This document shows positions 45,187 to 55,559 of a stretch of DNA of 64,000 bases, one piece after another. The notes below the pieces were generated by a model. The model was not told where the DNA came from and did no database searches. It saw only the letters and a program-made list of their open reading frames with translations. The position numbers and the translations under genes are program-made. Positions within the stretch are counted from its first letter, which is position 1; each line of letters opens with the position of its first letter. Source of the DNA: Isoetes taiwanensis (Eukaryota > Streptophyta > Lycopodiopsida > Isoetales > Isoetaceae); NCBI GenBank assembly GCA_021234155.1, contig JAJEKV010000092.1, positions 3,294,561-3,358,560 of the forward strand, read 5' to 3'.

Positions 45187-45660
45187 GAAAAATCATCAAG
45201 GATGAGATTATTAACTTTATGCCTTGCATGGCCTTGAAGCCTACAGACTTGGCTGTCTTGTTCTTCACTCAATCAGGAAAGCTAGCATTGATCAATAAGG
45301 GATATGAAATATTGTTCCGACAAAAATATGTTCTATCAAGTAATTTTGACGACCTTGAACTAGTAAAAACAAGGACAATGAGAGATATTCTAATGCAGAG
45401 TTCAAGTTATTTAGCAGTGAGACCATTATTGCCATCTTCATTTTTGGGCTTAGGAGATAATGAAGAACAAATGAGAATATCAGACAAAAGGTACCTAGAG
45501 TGGTTAGATAAATAAAAAACAATGTCAGTATTACATGTGTCATTTGGATCATGAGGCTGTTGCGGGATTTTTAAGCCATTGTGGTTGGAATCCGACGTTG
45601 GAAAATATACGTGCGAATGTGCCCATGATTGATAGCGTTGCATTCCTTCTGCAAGGGCGA
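45138..45660 (+). pseudogene. UDP-glycosyltransferase (UGT) pseudogene, internally deleted
   Basis: Two plus-strand frames belong to a plant family 1 UGT, an enzyme that moves sugar from UDP-sugar to small acceptors. The first (to 45515) includes LKPTDLAVLFF, SSNFDDLELVK and LAVRPLLPSSFLGLGDNEEQ, ending RYLEWLDK. A stop is followed by TMSVLHVSFGS, the start of the C-terminal sugar-donor domain. Then EAVAGFLSHCGWNPTLE follows directly, which is the core of the PSPG box. About 90 residues that normally separate VSFGS from this box are missing, and the rest of the box is shifted and degraded. The N-terminal domain is largely absent, replaced by the end of a foldback element. Confidence 0.82.
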
Positions 45661-46065
45661 GAAGGAGAGATTTGTTGGAAGAGAAGGGATAGAGGAGGCT
45701 TGTACCCAGATTCGATTCCCCATGGGGGTTTTAGTGCTTGTATATTTTTTGCGAATGTGTGTAAGAGATGCTTCTACAATATTGTAAATGTGTTAAATGT
45801 CCTACCATAAAAATCATGTTGTGTTGCATGTTTTGTTAGGGCTCGAAGGGCCTAAAAATACACATTACCTTATTTAATACAGTCTCTCTCATTGTTTCTA
45901 ACATTTAGTATAGTTTATAGTTTTTAAATTTCTTTTATAAAATCATTATAATTTAAACGGCCTGTTTATATGCAATACCTTTCCTAAGGCGTTGAATGTG
46001 CATTGCTCTTTCAATTGCTTTGTTAGGGCCCGAAGGGCCCAAAATTTTTTTCATATAACAAACAA
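45661..46065. other. Intergenic DNA with duplicated GTTAGGGCCCGAAGGGCC motif
   Basis: The palindromic phrase TTAGGGCTCGAAGGGCCTAA (about 45836) recurs as TTAGGGCCCGAAGGGCCCAA (about 46022). These look like ends of a small unclassified repeat. No gene is seen. Confidence 0.45.
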
Positions 46066-46500
46066 CACACAACTATCATTAATATTAAATAACACAAACC
46101 ATTACATTTAACACATTTAAATTAAATCCCCCTGAAACCCCCTTTGGTTTGGGTGCATATTCACACGGGGGGTGACGTAGGGCAGCGAGAGCCCCTAAAA
46201 TTATGTTCCGCATGTACGAAATCAACACCATGTGGTATATTACCTCAAATCTTATAGTATTTTGCAAATCTTGTTATACAGTATAGCAAATTTTGTACAT
46301 GGATACCCCACAAACGAGGAACTTTATGTACGGTGTAGATTAAGGAATAAAGGGTGAATATCCCTATCCAACAGCTCTCGATGCCCGGAGTCACCCCCCG
46401 TGTGAATATGCACCCAAACCAAAGGGGGTTTCAGGGGGATTTAATTTAAATGTGTTAAATGTAATGGTTTGTGTTATTTAATATTAATGATAGTTGTGTG
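46066..46500. mobile_element. Foldback element with perfect 111-bp inverted arms
   Basis: Arm 1 (46066-46176) begins CACACAACTATCATTAAT and ends CACGGGGGGTGAC. Arm 2 (46390-46500) is its exact reverse complement as far as I can read. A 213-bp loop with no coding potential separates them. The element's right edge coincides with the start of a tRNA-headed repeat copy at 46501. Perfect arms imply a recent origin or recent conversion between arms. Confidence 0.88.
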
Positions 46501-46955
46501 TAGCAAAATAATAGGGGGTTCCAAGGGGATTTGATATGGATGTAAAAAGTAACAATTTCTGAAACCATAAACCATATATCCCTAAAACAATTGAATGGGT
46601 TGTTATAAAAAAAAAACATAGATTTAAGATAAAAAATAATCAAATTAGCTCACTGGGTATATTAGTTAAGAGTAGTCTTATTAGGACAATGAGTTATTTT
46701 GGTAGAGATTCGAGCTCCCGTATTTCATATTCTAAAATCTTAGGCAAAGAAGTATAGAGTTTCGATATTCCCTCAATAGCTTAGGCGAAATCGTATTTCA
46801 TATTTCAAAATCATAGGCGTCTCCAATCATATATGACTATAAACGAAACGAGAGGTGCTCACAGGCCCCAACATACGATCTGGGATGTAGGATCGACGAA
46901 TCCGACGACTGTAGTAGTCCAGGGCGCACTTCGTTTAGAATATGAAGCACAATTT
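46501..46955 (+). repeat. tRNA-headed repeat, copy next to foldback element
   Basis: One complete unit of the family at 40.8-42.5 kb. It has an A-box-like TTAGCTCACTGG at 46646-46657 and a B-box-like GAGATTCGAGCTCC about 50 bp later, ending with GGGCGCACTTCGTTTAG. The sequence just downstream (ATGAAGCACAATTTC to GACGAAATTATT, about 46941-47000) is shared with 54355-54415, so this unit is the left edge of a larger duplication. Confidence 0.78.
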
Positions 46956-47026
46956 CATTAAAATGAGAAATTTCGTGATTCCAACTAGAGACGAAATTAT
47001 TTTTAAGACATTTTTAAGCCGTTTTA

Positions 47027-50000
47027 GGGCCATTTCCCACTCGCCATTAAGTTAAGTTAGCTTAACTACTTGGTTATCTCTTAACCTAACTAAAAAGAAA
47101 AAATGGTTTTCCATTGGGGTGGTTAAATTAGAACTAACTTAACGAAACATGCAAATTTGCATACCCATCATGCCCATTAAGTTAGAATTTAAAAATTAAA
47201 TTAAAGCTTGAGGCGGTGATTCACACTAGCAGTTAAAGGGCTAAGTTAGGTTAGTGTTAACTATGCTTGTTTCACACCGCCAATTAAGAATTTATATTAA
47301 GTTAAAGATAGTTTTCTTGAGAAAAGCAAAATGCAAACCTTTGGTGAATACACCATGGTGACCATGGTTGAGTACCAGCTAGCTTAGCTAGATAAACCAT
47401 CAAATTCATTAAATCATGCAATATCAAATTCAATGGTTCGAATAAAAAATCACTATTGAAAAGTGATCGACTATGAGATTCACTATTGAACCGCAATCTA
47501 TGAGAAAACTATACGAAAAGTGATCGTCTATGAGATTCATGGTGATAACTTAGATGATCAATATTAGAAGTTCAATGTACTATGATTCAATATGGACCAA
47601 ATATGATTCAATATAGAACGAACCTTATGTTTAAATAAGGGGATAAGGGAACCATTATAACGAACCATTATAGAACCATTATAGAACGTTCTATTATAAA
47701 AGTTCAATATAGAACGAACCAGCATAACTGAACATCGAAACATATTCATTAAGCCGCCCACATAAAGCATCGGAATCCCCTGGAATGTATGCCGGATCTG
47801 CATTATCTTCAGCTGTAAAGCCCACAAAATAATTTACTTCTTGGTTTTGATTTATAGCAGATAGCTCACCGAGATTTTTTCGGTCGGTTTGGGCTTGCTA
47901 TTGTTGCATCTGAGACTAAACCTTTGTTTTTATTTGTCTACGACTTCTATAAGGATATAACTTGCTCTGTCCAATGGTTTTACGCCCACATAACATACTT
48001 GGTTCAAAGGTTCAATATGATACTATTATTTATGATATCCAGCCCTTTGAAACTTATAGAGTTGGTTTCCCTAATATCATTTTGCATGTTCTGGACACAA
48101 TAACCCTCATGGATGACATGATCATATCCTTCACATGGAACAGAGCGGTTCACTATTGAAAAGTGTTCACATATTGGTAGCTATTTATTTAGAGTATGTG
48201 ACTCTGTACAGAGTAAGCAACTCTAGTTGCAATATATACACAGAGTATGTGACTCTGCCTAGAGCATAGCATGCAGCACTAACAGAATAACCATTTCATT
48301 TATCATAACTGTAGCCCAATGTGCAAGAATCATTTCTTTCACCTGTTCTAAATCATATTTGCAGGTTGTATAAGAATACAAATACCTGTAACATCTCATC
48401 ATCACAATCTAACTGCTAAGAATTTGTATGGCATCATAATTGTCTGCTCCATAATTGTCTGCTAGCATCATAATTGTCTGCTCCATATTCATCCTTAAAA
48501 ACCTTAAAAGTACTGATATATTCTACCTAAGTATTCTACCTAAGTTCATGCCCTTGTCAAACTCCAACCTATATCCTCCAACCGTATAAAATTCTAACGA
48601 GAAGAACCTGCAACAAACATATACCAGTTAAAATCCAAAGAAAACATGGGGTTTAACATTCCATAAGAGCAAAATATCAGCAAAATATCAGCATAAGAGC
48701 AGAATATACTGCAGGCCATCTGGCATTTAGTGCCCTGCAAACTGTAAGTGGATATACACTGGAACATCTTCTAACTTGTATGCTCATACTACCAGCCATG
48801 AATTTGGTGTATTTACTGGTGTTCTTACTGCATAATACTTTAGTTTCCTGAGAGCGGGCATCTCCCTCGATACATGCAAACTACACGGACTCATGATTCT
48901 TGGAATTGTATTTCCATTCAGGCATCTTGCTCAGTGCATGCAAAATACGTGCAGGATTCCATATGCTGAATAGTAAAGACGTTAGTACAGGGTATAAAGA
49001 GTACAAATAGGCCTGCCATGTGATTTACAATTGGATAGGTTGAGAACAGAATGGCCAAGAACAGATGTGAGATGCTTTGCATAATGCACATGTAGTACAT
49101 ATGGGGAAAACAAGTTAAAATAATCACATAAATAGCTAATGCTATATGCTGCATGCTTCATGATCTCTGCACGTGCGAATAAGGTTCCCAAGAAAATAAA
49201 TGGGTTAGCTAGCATTGCTCCCAGAAAGCAAGTTGTTCCTCTGACTCCATGTAAGGCAAAGGTTTTGCACGGACATTTCTATGGGTATTCTATGCAGGTC
49301 GTTAGAAGGCCTTTACATTTGAGCTAACCTATTGTCAAAGGCATGAGTCAAAATGATGTTTGCTATAAATCAGGGAAAGGTAGATTGCTACAACAGTACA
49401 TGTTGAAGCAAGAACGGAAAGCTCCAATTCTCCCAAACCAAAAAAAGGAAGATTGAGAATCTCAAAGACTTTGGCAGGGATCACTGCATATAACTCCAAG
49501 TAATCAATATAAATTTATCCACAGAGCAAGAGGAGTTTTATACTGCTGTCTTGTTTTGCCTTGTTGTATAGACCAAGTTCTATAATATAATCAGAGCCAA
49601 AGAATATAATCAGAGTAAAAAGCCATGGTTCGTGCAGATCAACCTGCATGCATACTATATTATGGATCCTAAATGCTTATAAAGGCTAAGGAAATCAGAT
49701 AGGAATCAGATAGGCCACTATTTACCTATGGTATAACCATTTGGCATGTCAAGAAAGTATCAAGGTGGATGTACTAAGCCACAGCCAGGTTAAACCCCCT
49801 TTATAATGAGAAAGATTCCAGACATTTTAATGGTACATTTCTATGTCCTATGCTGAGGCAAAACAAGACAGTAGTATAGAACTTGGTCATAGACCTTGTT
49901 GTATAGACAGTAGTATAGACCTTGTTGTTCATAAGTTTAACAAGCGTTCCATGGTCTGAGATGTGCTAGTTACATCCAGGGTTAACAATGTAGTTGCGAT

Positions 50001-52749
50001 TGGTTCTCTTGGGTAGAGAATTTGGGAATTCTTAGAAAAGTAATGGTGCTTCAATGAGTTATGAAGTGATTTATGAAACTTGACTTTAACTTTTTATGTT
50101 GGCATTGCTGCAACTGAGTTCTAGCATCTGTGTATAGTATGGAAATAACTTCTTTCTAGAAGATAATGTATGCTTAGAAAATATTTGACATATGTCAATA
50201 TTTTCTTTGACTTACCTAGAGAGATGACTATGGTCCTGTATAAGATCCTTTATCAAGTTCTTCTTCCAGTATTGGACACCATATAAAGTTCTGAAAAGAG
50301 TTATCTTCATACCTCTTTTTCACCAAATCTGTGGTGTTATGCCTCCATGTTTTGCGAAATCTGTTGCAATATGCAATGTGAATGTCATAATATTGAGACG
50401 GGCAATAGATGTAGAGTAAAAGGTGCTTGAGCTAAGCAATGCCTGGAACACTTTTGTGATACTGTAACTGTAACAGTTTCCTTCTCTTGAATAGCTCAGT
50501 GGCATCTCTTGAAGATAAGAAGATCTTGAAGTATTCCATAGCTATTTTCTGCTCGATCAATATTTCAATGCTGTAATTTTAATGTAAGGAATGTTTCAAT
50601 CAAGTCTCTGTATATTTTGGAAAATGGGTTTTGGCTATACTTCTTTCTTTCTAATTTTTGGTATTTTGGTACAAAGCTGCATCTACCAGAGTTTTATGCT
50701 TCATACAAGAGATAAAAGCTACAGATTTTGTACTTGAACAACTTGACAAACTTGCACAAGGGTATGATGAAAACTTGTTACAACTATTCTTGCACCACAT
50801 GCTCCTGGACGGCCGGACAAAATAAAGGAGAATGCAAATGTCTTCTTAATGGTCTTCTTGTCCAACTTCTGCGAGATGGCTTTGGAGGCATGTAGATGCC
50901 CTTGAAGATGATATAAAGAGGTGGATTTGCTTCTGATATACCTATGCATGCCTATACTTGGCATTTTACAGTTTATATGCAATTGATAACATAAGATGAC
51001 TACTGTTATCAAATGAAATACTATTGTCACCTCTCGTTGAGAAGGTACGTCCAATCTTTCGCCATGCTGTTGCAATGGTCTTAAAGTTCTTGTTGAAGTC
51101 CCTTTCTTTGTTGCAACTTTTCTTGCTCAATCTCCAACATTGCTTCAACCTGTTCCTTTCGCTCTTCTTTTGTTTTTGTCAAAGCTTCTATCAAGTTGCT
51201 GTTTGCTTCTAATATAGTGGCAACCATTGTATTTCCAAAAGTTTTTCTCCTTCTTCCAGATGAGCCCGCCTCTCCATTGCCATGTGGATGATGCTCAATT
51301 GTTTGGCCAATATCCAATGGCTTCTTCACACTTGTATCAACCAGATTAGGTGGATTCACATTCGGCCTTGAAGATTGAAATGAGTCCATGGCATCAAATA
51401 TGTCATGATGCAAATTTGGAAGCTTCCGTTGCTTTCTTTCATCACTTGAAAGAGAAAAGAAATCGGGATTTCCCGTGTGCTTCTGAAAATCTTTTACTGT
51501 TTTGTAATCCCCAATCAGATTTTCCCACTTGTTTCTACAACCTTCTCCATCCCTATCATTGTAGCCATGTTGTTGCATCTCATCGGCTATCTTCTTCCAC
51601 TTTAGATTAGCATACTCCATCTTCTCCCTAGAATGTTTCTGCTCATACATCAACCACTCCCTCTTCTTCAAGTCAACAAGCAACAATGCTTCATCAAGTT
51701 GCCAATTTCTACATCTCTTTCTCTTTCCACTTGCATTTGGAGATGGATCGGTCATAGGAACCTCAGTTTCTTGCAATTCTTGCTCTTTTTCATCAATCTT
51801 TTGCTGTGATTGCAAAATCTCTCCGCAAATAAGGCAATGCAACCATATTATGCATGCACCTATTAAATAAAATAAAAACAAAGAAAGTACCTGTGTATTA
51901 TGTATGCCAAATTGCTCGTGCTCTGAAGATTCTGAATCAAGATTTACAACCTGCAATAGCAACAATAATTATGATGATGCAATCAAACTGTCTGTACCAA
52001 ATAGAGCTAAGAACATCCTTACATTCTATATGTTTTGAGATTATAAACTTAACATCTTCTAATGCACTAAACTATGTGTACCAAATCGAACTAAGAATAT
52101 CCATACATTCCATATATTGTGCCAAGAGCTTGATAGAATCAGAATTTTGCATCATAGAATCAGAATTTTGCATCGTGCCAATGAGTCACTAAGAGAAAAA
52201 ACTTTCTTATTTGCTATATTTAGATAATGTCTCGCTTGTTTAAGCTTGTTTTATAGGTAAGAATCTAAACCGGATCACAGAAAAATGTATTACTGAAACA
52301 CACCTCGTTATCTACGGCATTATTGAAATACGCTTCCTTATTTCCAGATTTATTTCGGAGCCTTCCAGAGCAGCCACGGCTGCCATTGTTACAAGGAATA
52401 TGGCTTCCTCCCTTCGCCATTGTCGGACGTTTCAGAGTTAGAAGGTGGAAAGGTTTCCCATTTCGTATAGTTACGTTAATGCATGTTAAAGGCTTAACCA
52501 AAAAAATAAAAATTAAATGGACCTCCCTAAGGTCACTTTAAGTTTACATTATTTCGGTTAAGGAAAAAAAAATTCAGTTAAAATTTTAATTTAACTATTG
52601 CTAATATGAAAGTCATTTTTCTTAAGTTAATTATAACCAAAACTTAACCGAAAGCTAACTTAACTAGCATATCTTAAGGGTCAGTGGGAAATCAACATTC
52701 AGTTATATGCCCTATTTAACCTAACTTAATGGCGAGTGGGAAATGGCCC
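47027..52749. mobile_element. PIF/Harbinger DNA transposon, 5.7 kb, carrying a Myb/SANT-like gene
   Basis: The ends are perfect inverted repeats of 28 bp starting GGGCCATTTCCCACTCGCC, flanked on both sides by TTA (47024-47026 and 52750-52752), the 3-bp duplication typical of PIF/Harbinger. An unoccupied copy of the target (AGCCGTTTTATACGA) survives at 54418-54432 in a segmental duplicate, which proves the boundaries. On the minus strand near the right end lies the spliced Myb/SANT-like gene, the accessory gene of this superfamily. No DDE transposase frame can be recognised in 47.1-50.7 kb, so the copy is probably non-autonomous. Short repeated words (AAAAGTGATCG with CTATGAGATTCA, and TATAGAACG with GTTCAATATAG) cluster at 47457-47720 and may be protein-binding sites near the left end. 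Confidence 0.88.
51081..52420 (-). CDS. Myb/SANT-like (trihelix) protein of the Harbinger element, spliced
   Basis: In PIF/Harbinger elements a Myb/SANT-like protein helps import and target the transposase; here it is the likely product. My model is exon 1 52420-52304 (39 codons starting MAKGGSHIPC), exon 2 51950-51891 (20 codons, GT and AG borders, CTATTGCAG acceptor), and exon 3 from about 51820 to the stop at 51081. The middle intron (51890 on) also stays open if retained. It adds a hydrophobic stretch that would make no sense in this protein. The protein is about 304 residues. It has a basic KRKRCR, then a trihelix domain (about 96-170) with NWQLDEALLLVDLKKREW, LKWKKIADEM and CRNKWENLIGDYK. 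A Glu/Lys-rich coiled coil (about 270-300) ends it. No stop breaks the model. A domesticated trihelix factor would look similar, but the position inside terminal repeats favours a transposon gene. Confidence 0.8.
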
Positions 52750-53612
52750 TTATACGATAATGTAGCACCATTTAGCATTTTTTTATACATATTTTGTCCA
52801 AATTTGGCGTCATTAATATCAAAGAAAAAAAAAGGGCAGAAAAAAAAACTGCAACTTAAGTTAGCAAGATTTACCTATTTTACACAGAGGGGCATCATTA
52901 AATACTCAAATTGCCAAACTTAATCACATCAAGAAAATTTGTTTATGAAGCAGTGCATGAATGTTGACTTGATAATTTTTTTTTTTTTTTACGAAATTTG
53001 TTGCTGAACTGAATCACCGCCGTTAGTAGGATCATGCTTTTCTTTGGCAACATTCATAAAAAGGTCAAATCCTGCCCCATTAAATGCCTCTTTGTCAAAG
53101 TTGTAAACTGCATTTTGGATATTGTCGTAACTGAAATCTTCAATAGAAACAAGCTAGACGAAGTTGACTCCACACCAAATCTCCTGGCATACCTGAACAC
53201 GAATTCGCTATAGCAGACCAAATGCATGCTGATGAATGCATCCTCAACATGCCTTGAAAGTAAAATAAAAAATGGCACCTTGAGGATCCATGGCACCATT
53301 TGCACCTGCAGCACCCAAAAAAGTTTTCAAAAAAAATAAAATAAAATGTTTGATGCATATTGAGGATGCAAATGGCGTGCATCCTTGGCATGGTCTGCTT
53401 TACCAAATGCATATTGAGCAATGCAAATGGCGCCATTGCATCCTCAAGATGCCATTTTGTTCATTTGGAGCCATTTCGGGGGTATACCCCCTCTCCCCCC
53501 TCCCCCCCCCGGCACCCCTAAATGAGGGTATACACGCCCTCTTCCCCCACCCCAAAGGCACCCACCAAATGGCGGTATACTTGGCCCCCCCCCCCCAACC
53601 AATGGAACCATT
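52750..53612. repeat. Segmental duplication, copy A (right part)
   Basis: From the Harbinger target site rightward this sequence (TTTAGCATTTTTTTATAC, then TTTACACAGAGGGGCATC, then GAATTCGCTATAGCAG, then TTGAGGATCCATGGCACC) is repeated at 54424-55290. The copies differ by scattered substitutions and small indels. The right end is a C-rich minisatellite with GGTATAC words (53480-53605). A minus-strand peptide with YNFDKEAFNGAGFDLFMNV is open in both copies in part, but I do not recognise it. Confidence 0.85.
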
Positions 53613-53616
53613 TGGG

Positions 53617-54358
53617 AGCCTCCAATCATAAATGACTATAAACGAAACGAGAGGTGCTCACAGGCCCCAACATACGATCTGGGCCGTAGGATCGACGAAT
53701 CCGACGATTGTGGTAGTCTAGGGTGCAGCCCCAACGTACGATCTGGGCCATAGGATCGACGAATCCGACAACTGTGGTAGTCCAGGGTGCACTTCGTTTA
53801 GAATATGTAGCAAAATAATCGGGGGTTCCAAGGGGATTTGATATGGATGTAAAAAATAACAATTTCTGAAACCATAAACCATATATCCCTAAAACAATTG
53901 AATGGGTTGTTATAAAAAAAAACATAGATTTAAGATAAAAAATAATCAAATTAGCTCACTGGGTATATTAGTTTAAGTAGTCTTATTAGAATAGTTTTTT
54001 TAACGTCCACGGAGACCAATAGGTCATGGGACCCATACAATGGGCTAGTACAATCATTACTACTAGGATTAAAAAACCCCTGCCTCGAAAGGTTTTCAAG
54101 GGAAAAACCTTTGCAGTAATGATGATACTGAGCTCTCGTATTTCATATTCTAAAATCTTAGGCAAAGAAGTATAGAGTTTCGATATTCCCTCAATAGCTT
54201 AGGCAAAATCGTATTTCATATTTCATCATAGGCGTCTCCAATCATATATGACTATAAACGAAACGAGAGGTGCTCACAGGCCCCAACATACGATCTGGGA
54301 TGTAGGATCGACGAATCCGACGACTGTAGTAGTCCAGGGCGCACTTCGTTTAGAATAT
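53617..54358 (+). repeat. tRNA-headed repeat copies flanking a LINE end
   Basis: Begins mid-unit at CCTCCAATCATAAATGAC. It has the doubled ACGATCTGGGCC segment (53666-53785), runs through an A-run and the A-box-like TTAGCTCACTGG (53951-53962), and is cut at TCTTATTA (about 53985). After the LINE end it resumes at GAGCTCTCGTATTTC (54131), with the B-box region lost. The right edge joins the duplicated flank shared with 46.95 kb. Confidence 0.75.
53986..54130 (-). mobile_element. LINE 3' end, minus orientation, inside tRNA-headed repeat
   Basis: Starts with GAATAG then TTTTTTTAACGTCC, ACGGAGACCAATAGG and ATGGGACCC. It continues through the 3' UTR with AACCCCTGCC and GGGAAAAACC to about 54130. 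This is the reverse complement of the LINE end at 41.15-41.32 kb. It sits at the same internal point of the host repeat as the LINE ends at 41.3 kb. Confidence 0.78.
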
Positions 54359-54423
54359 GAAGCACAATTTCATTAAAATGAGAAATTTCGTGATTCCAAC
54401 TAGAGACGAAATTATTAGCCGTT

Positions 54424-55290
54424 TTATACGAAAATGTAACGCCATTTAGCATTTTTTTATACATATTTTGTCCAAATTTGGCGTCATTAATATCAAAGAA
54501 AAAAAAAGGGCAGAAAAAAAAAAACTGCAACTTAAGTTAGCAAGATTTACCTATTTTACACAGAGGGGCATCATTAAGTACTCAAATTGCCAAACTTAAA
54601 CACATCAAGAAAATTTGATTATGAAGCAGTGCATGAATGTTTGACTTGATATATATTTTTTTTTTTTTTACGAAATTTATTGCTGAACTGAATCACCGCC
54701 GTTAGTAGGATCATGCTTTTCTTTGGCAACATTCATAAAAAGGTCAAATCCTGCCCCATTAAATGCCTCTTTGTCAAAGTTGTAAACTGCATTTTTGGAT
54801 ATTGTCGTAACTGAAATCTTCAATAGAAACAAGCTAGATGAAGTTGACTCCACACCAAATCTCCTGGCATACCTGAACGCGAATTCGCTATAGCAGACCA
54901 AATGAATGCATCCTCAACATGCCTTGAAAGTAAAATAAAAAATGGCACCTTGAGGATCCATGGCACCATTTCCACCTGGAGCACCCAAAAAAGTTTTCAA
55001 AAAAAAAAAAAAAAATGTTTGATGCATATTGAGGATGCAAATGGCGTGCATCCTTGGCATGGTCTGCTTTACCAAATGCATATTGAGCAATGCAAATGGC
55101 GCCATTGCATCCTCAAGATGCCATTTTGTTCATTTGGAGCCATTTCGGGGGTATACCTGCCCCCCCCCCCCCCCCCCCCGGCACCCCCTAAATGGGGTAT
55201 ACCTGCCCTCTTCCCCCCACCCCAAAGGCACCCACCAAATGGCGGTATACTTGCCCCAAACCAATGGAACCATTTGGGAAGTGCCATGGC
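54424..55290. repeat. Segmental duplication, copy B, with empty Harbinger site
   Basis: Direct duplicate of 52750-53612. At its left edge, AGCCGTTTTATACGA is uninterrupted, whereas copy A has the 5.7-kb Harbinger element between TTTTA and TTATACGA. A C-run of about 20 bases at 55160-55180 and the GGTATAC minisatellite correspond to 53480-53605. Beyond 55290 copy B continues into sequence not present in copy A (GTGCCATGGCGCCATTTGGG and related words). Confidence 0.85.
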
Positions 55291-55559
55291 GCCATTTGGG
55301 AGGTGCTGGAGAAGGTATACATGGAGCCATTTGGGGAGTGCCAACAGGGGAAATTATACAAGCTATTTGGGGTAAAGAGAGCCGCCCTTGATGGCAAGTG
55401 TTGGTCCATTGAATGTAGCAACAGAGGTCACGAAATCTTTGGTGCCATCTACTGATCTTCCAATCATATGTTGGTGCAGATAACATTGGTGAAGCAATAG
55501 GTGCATTTATTCAGTTGCCAAAGAAAGATGTAGAGTGCCACTTGGCCTACATTAATAAC

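Noticed and set aside
49540-49930. Nested MITE from inverted CTGTCTTGTTTTGCCT/AGGCAAAACAAGACAG words
   Set aside because: The inverted blocks are in shuffled order and lack defined ends or a target duplication.
54902-55486. Several 75-157 codon frames with Pro- or Gly-rich runs
   Set aside because: They translate the C-runs and GGTATAC minisatellite and shift frame between the two duplicate copies.
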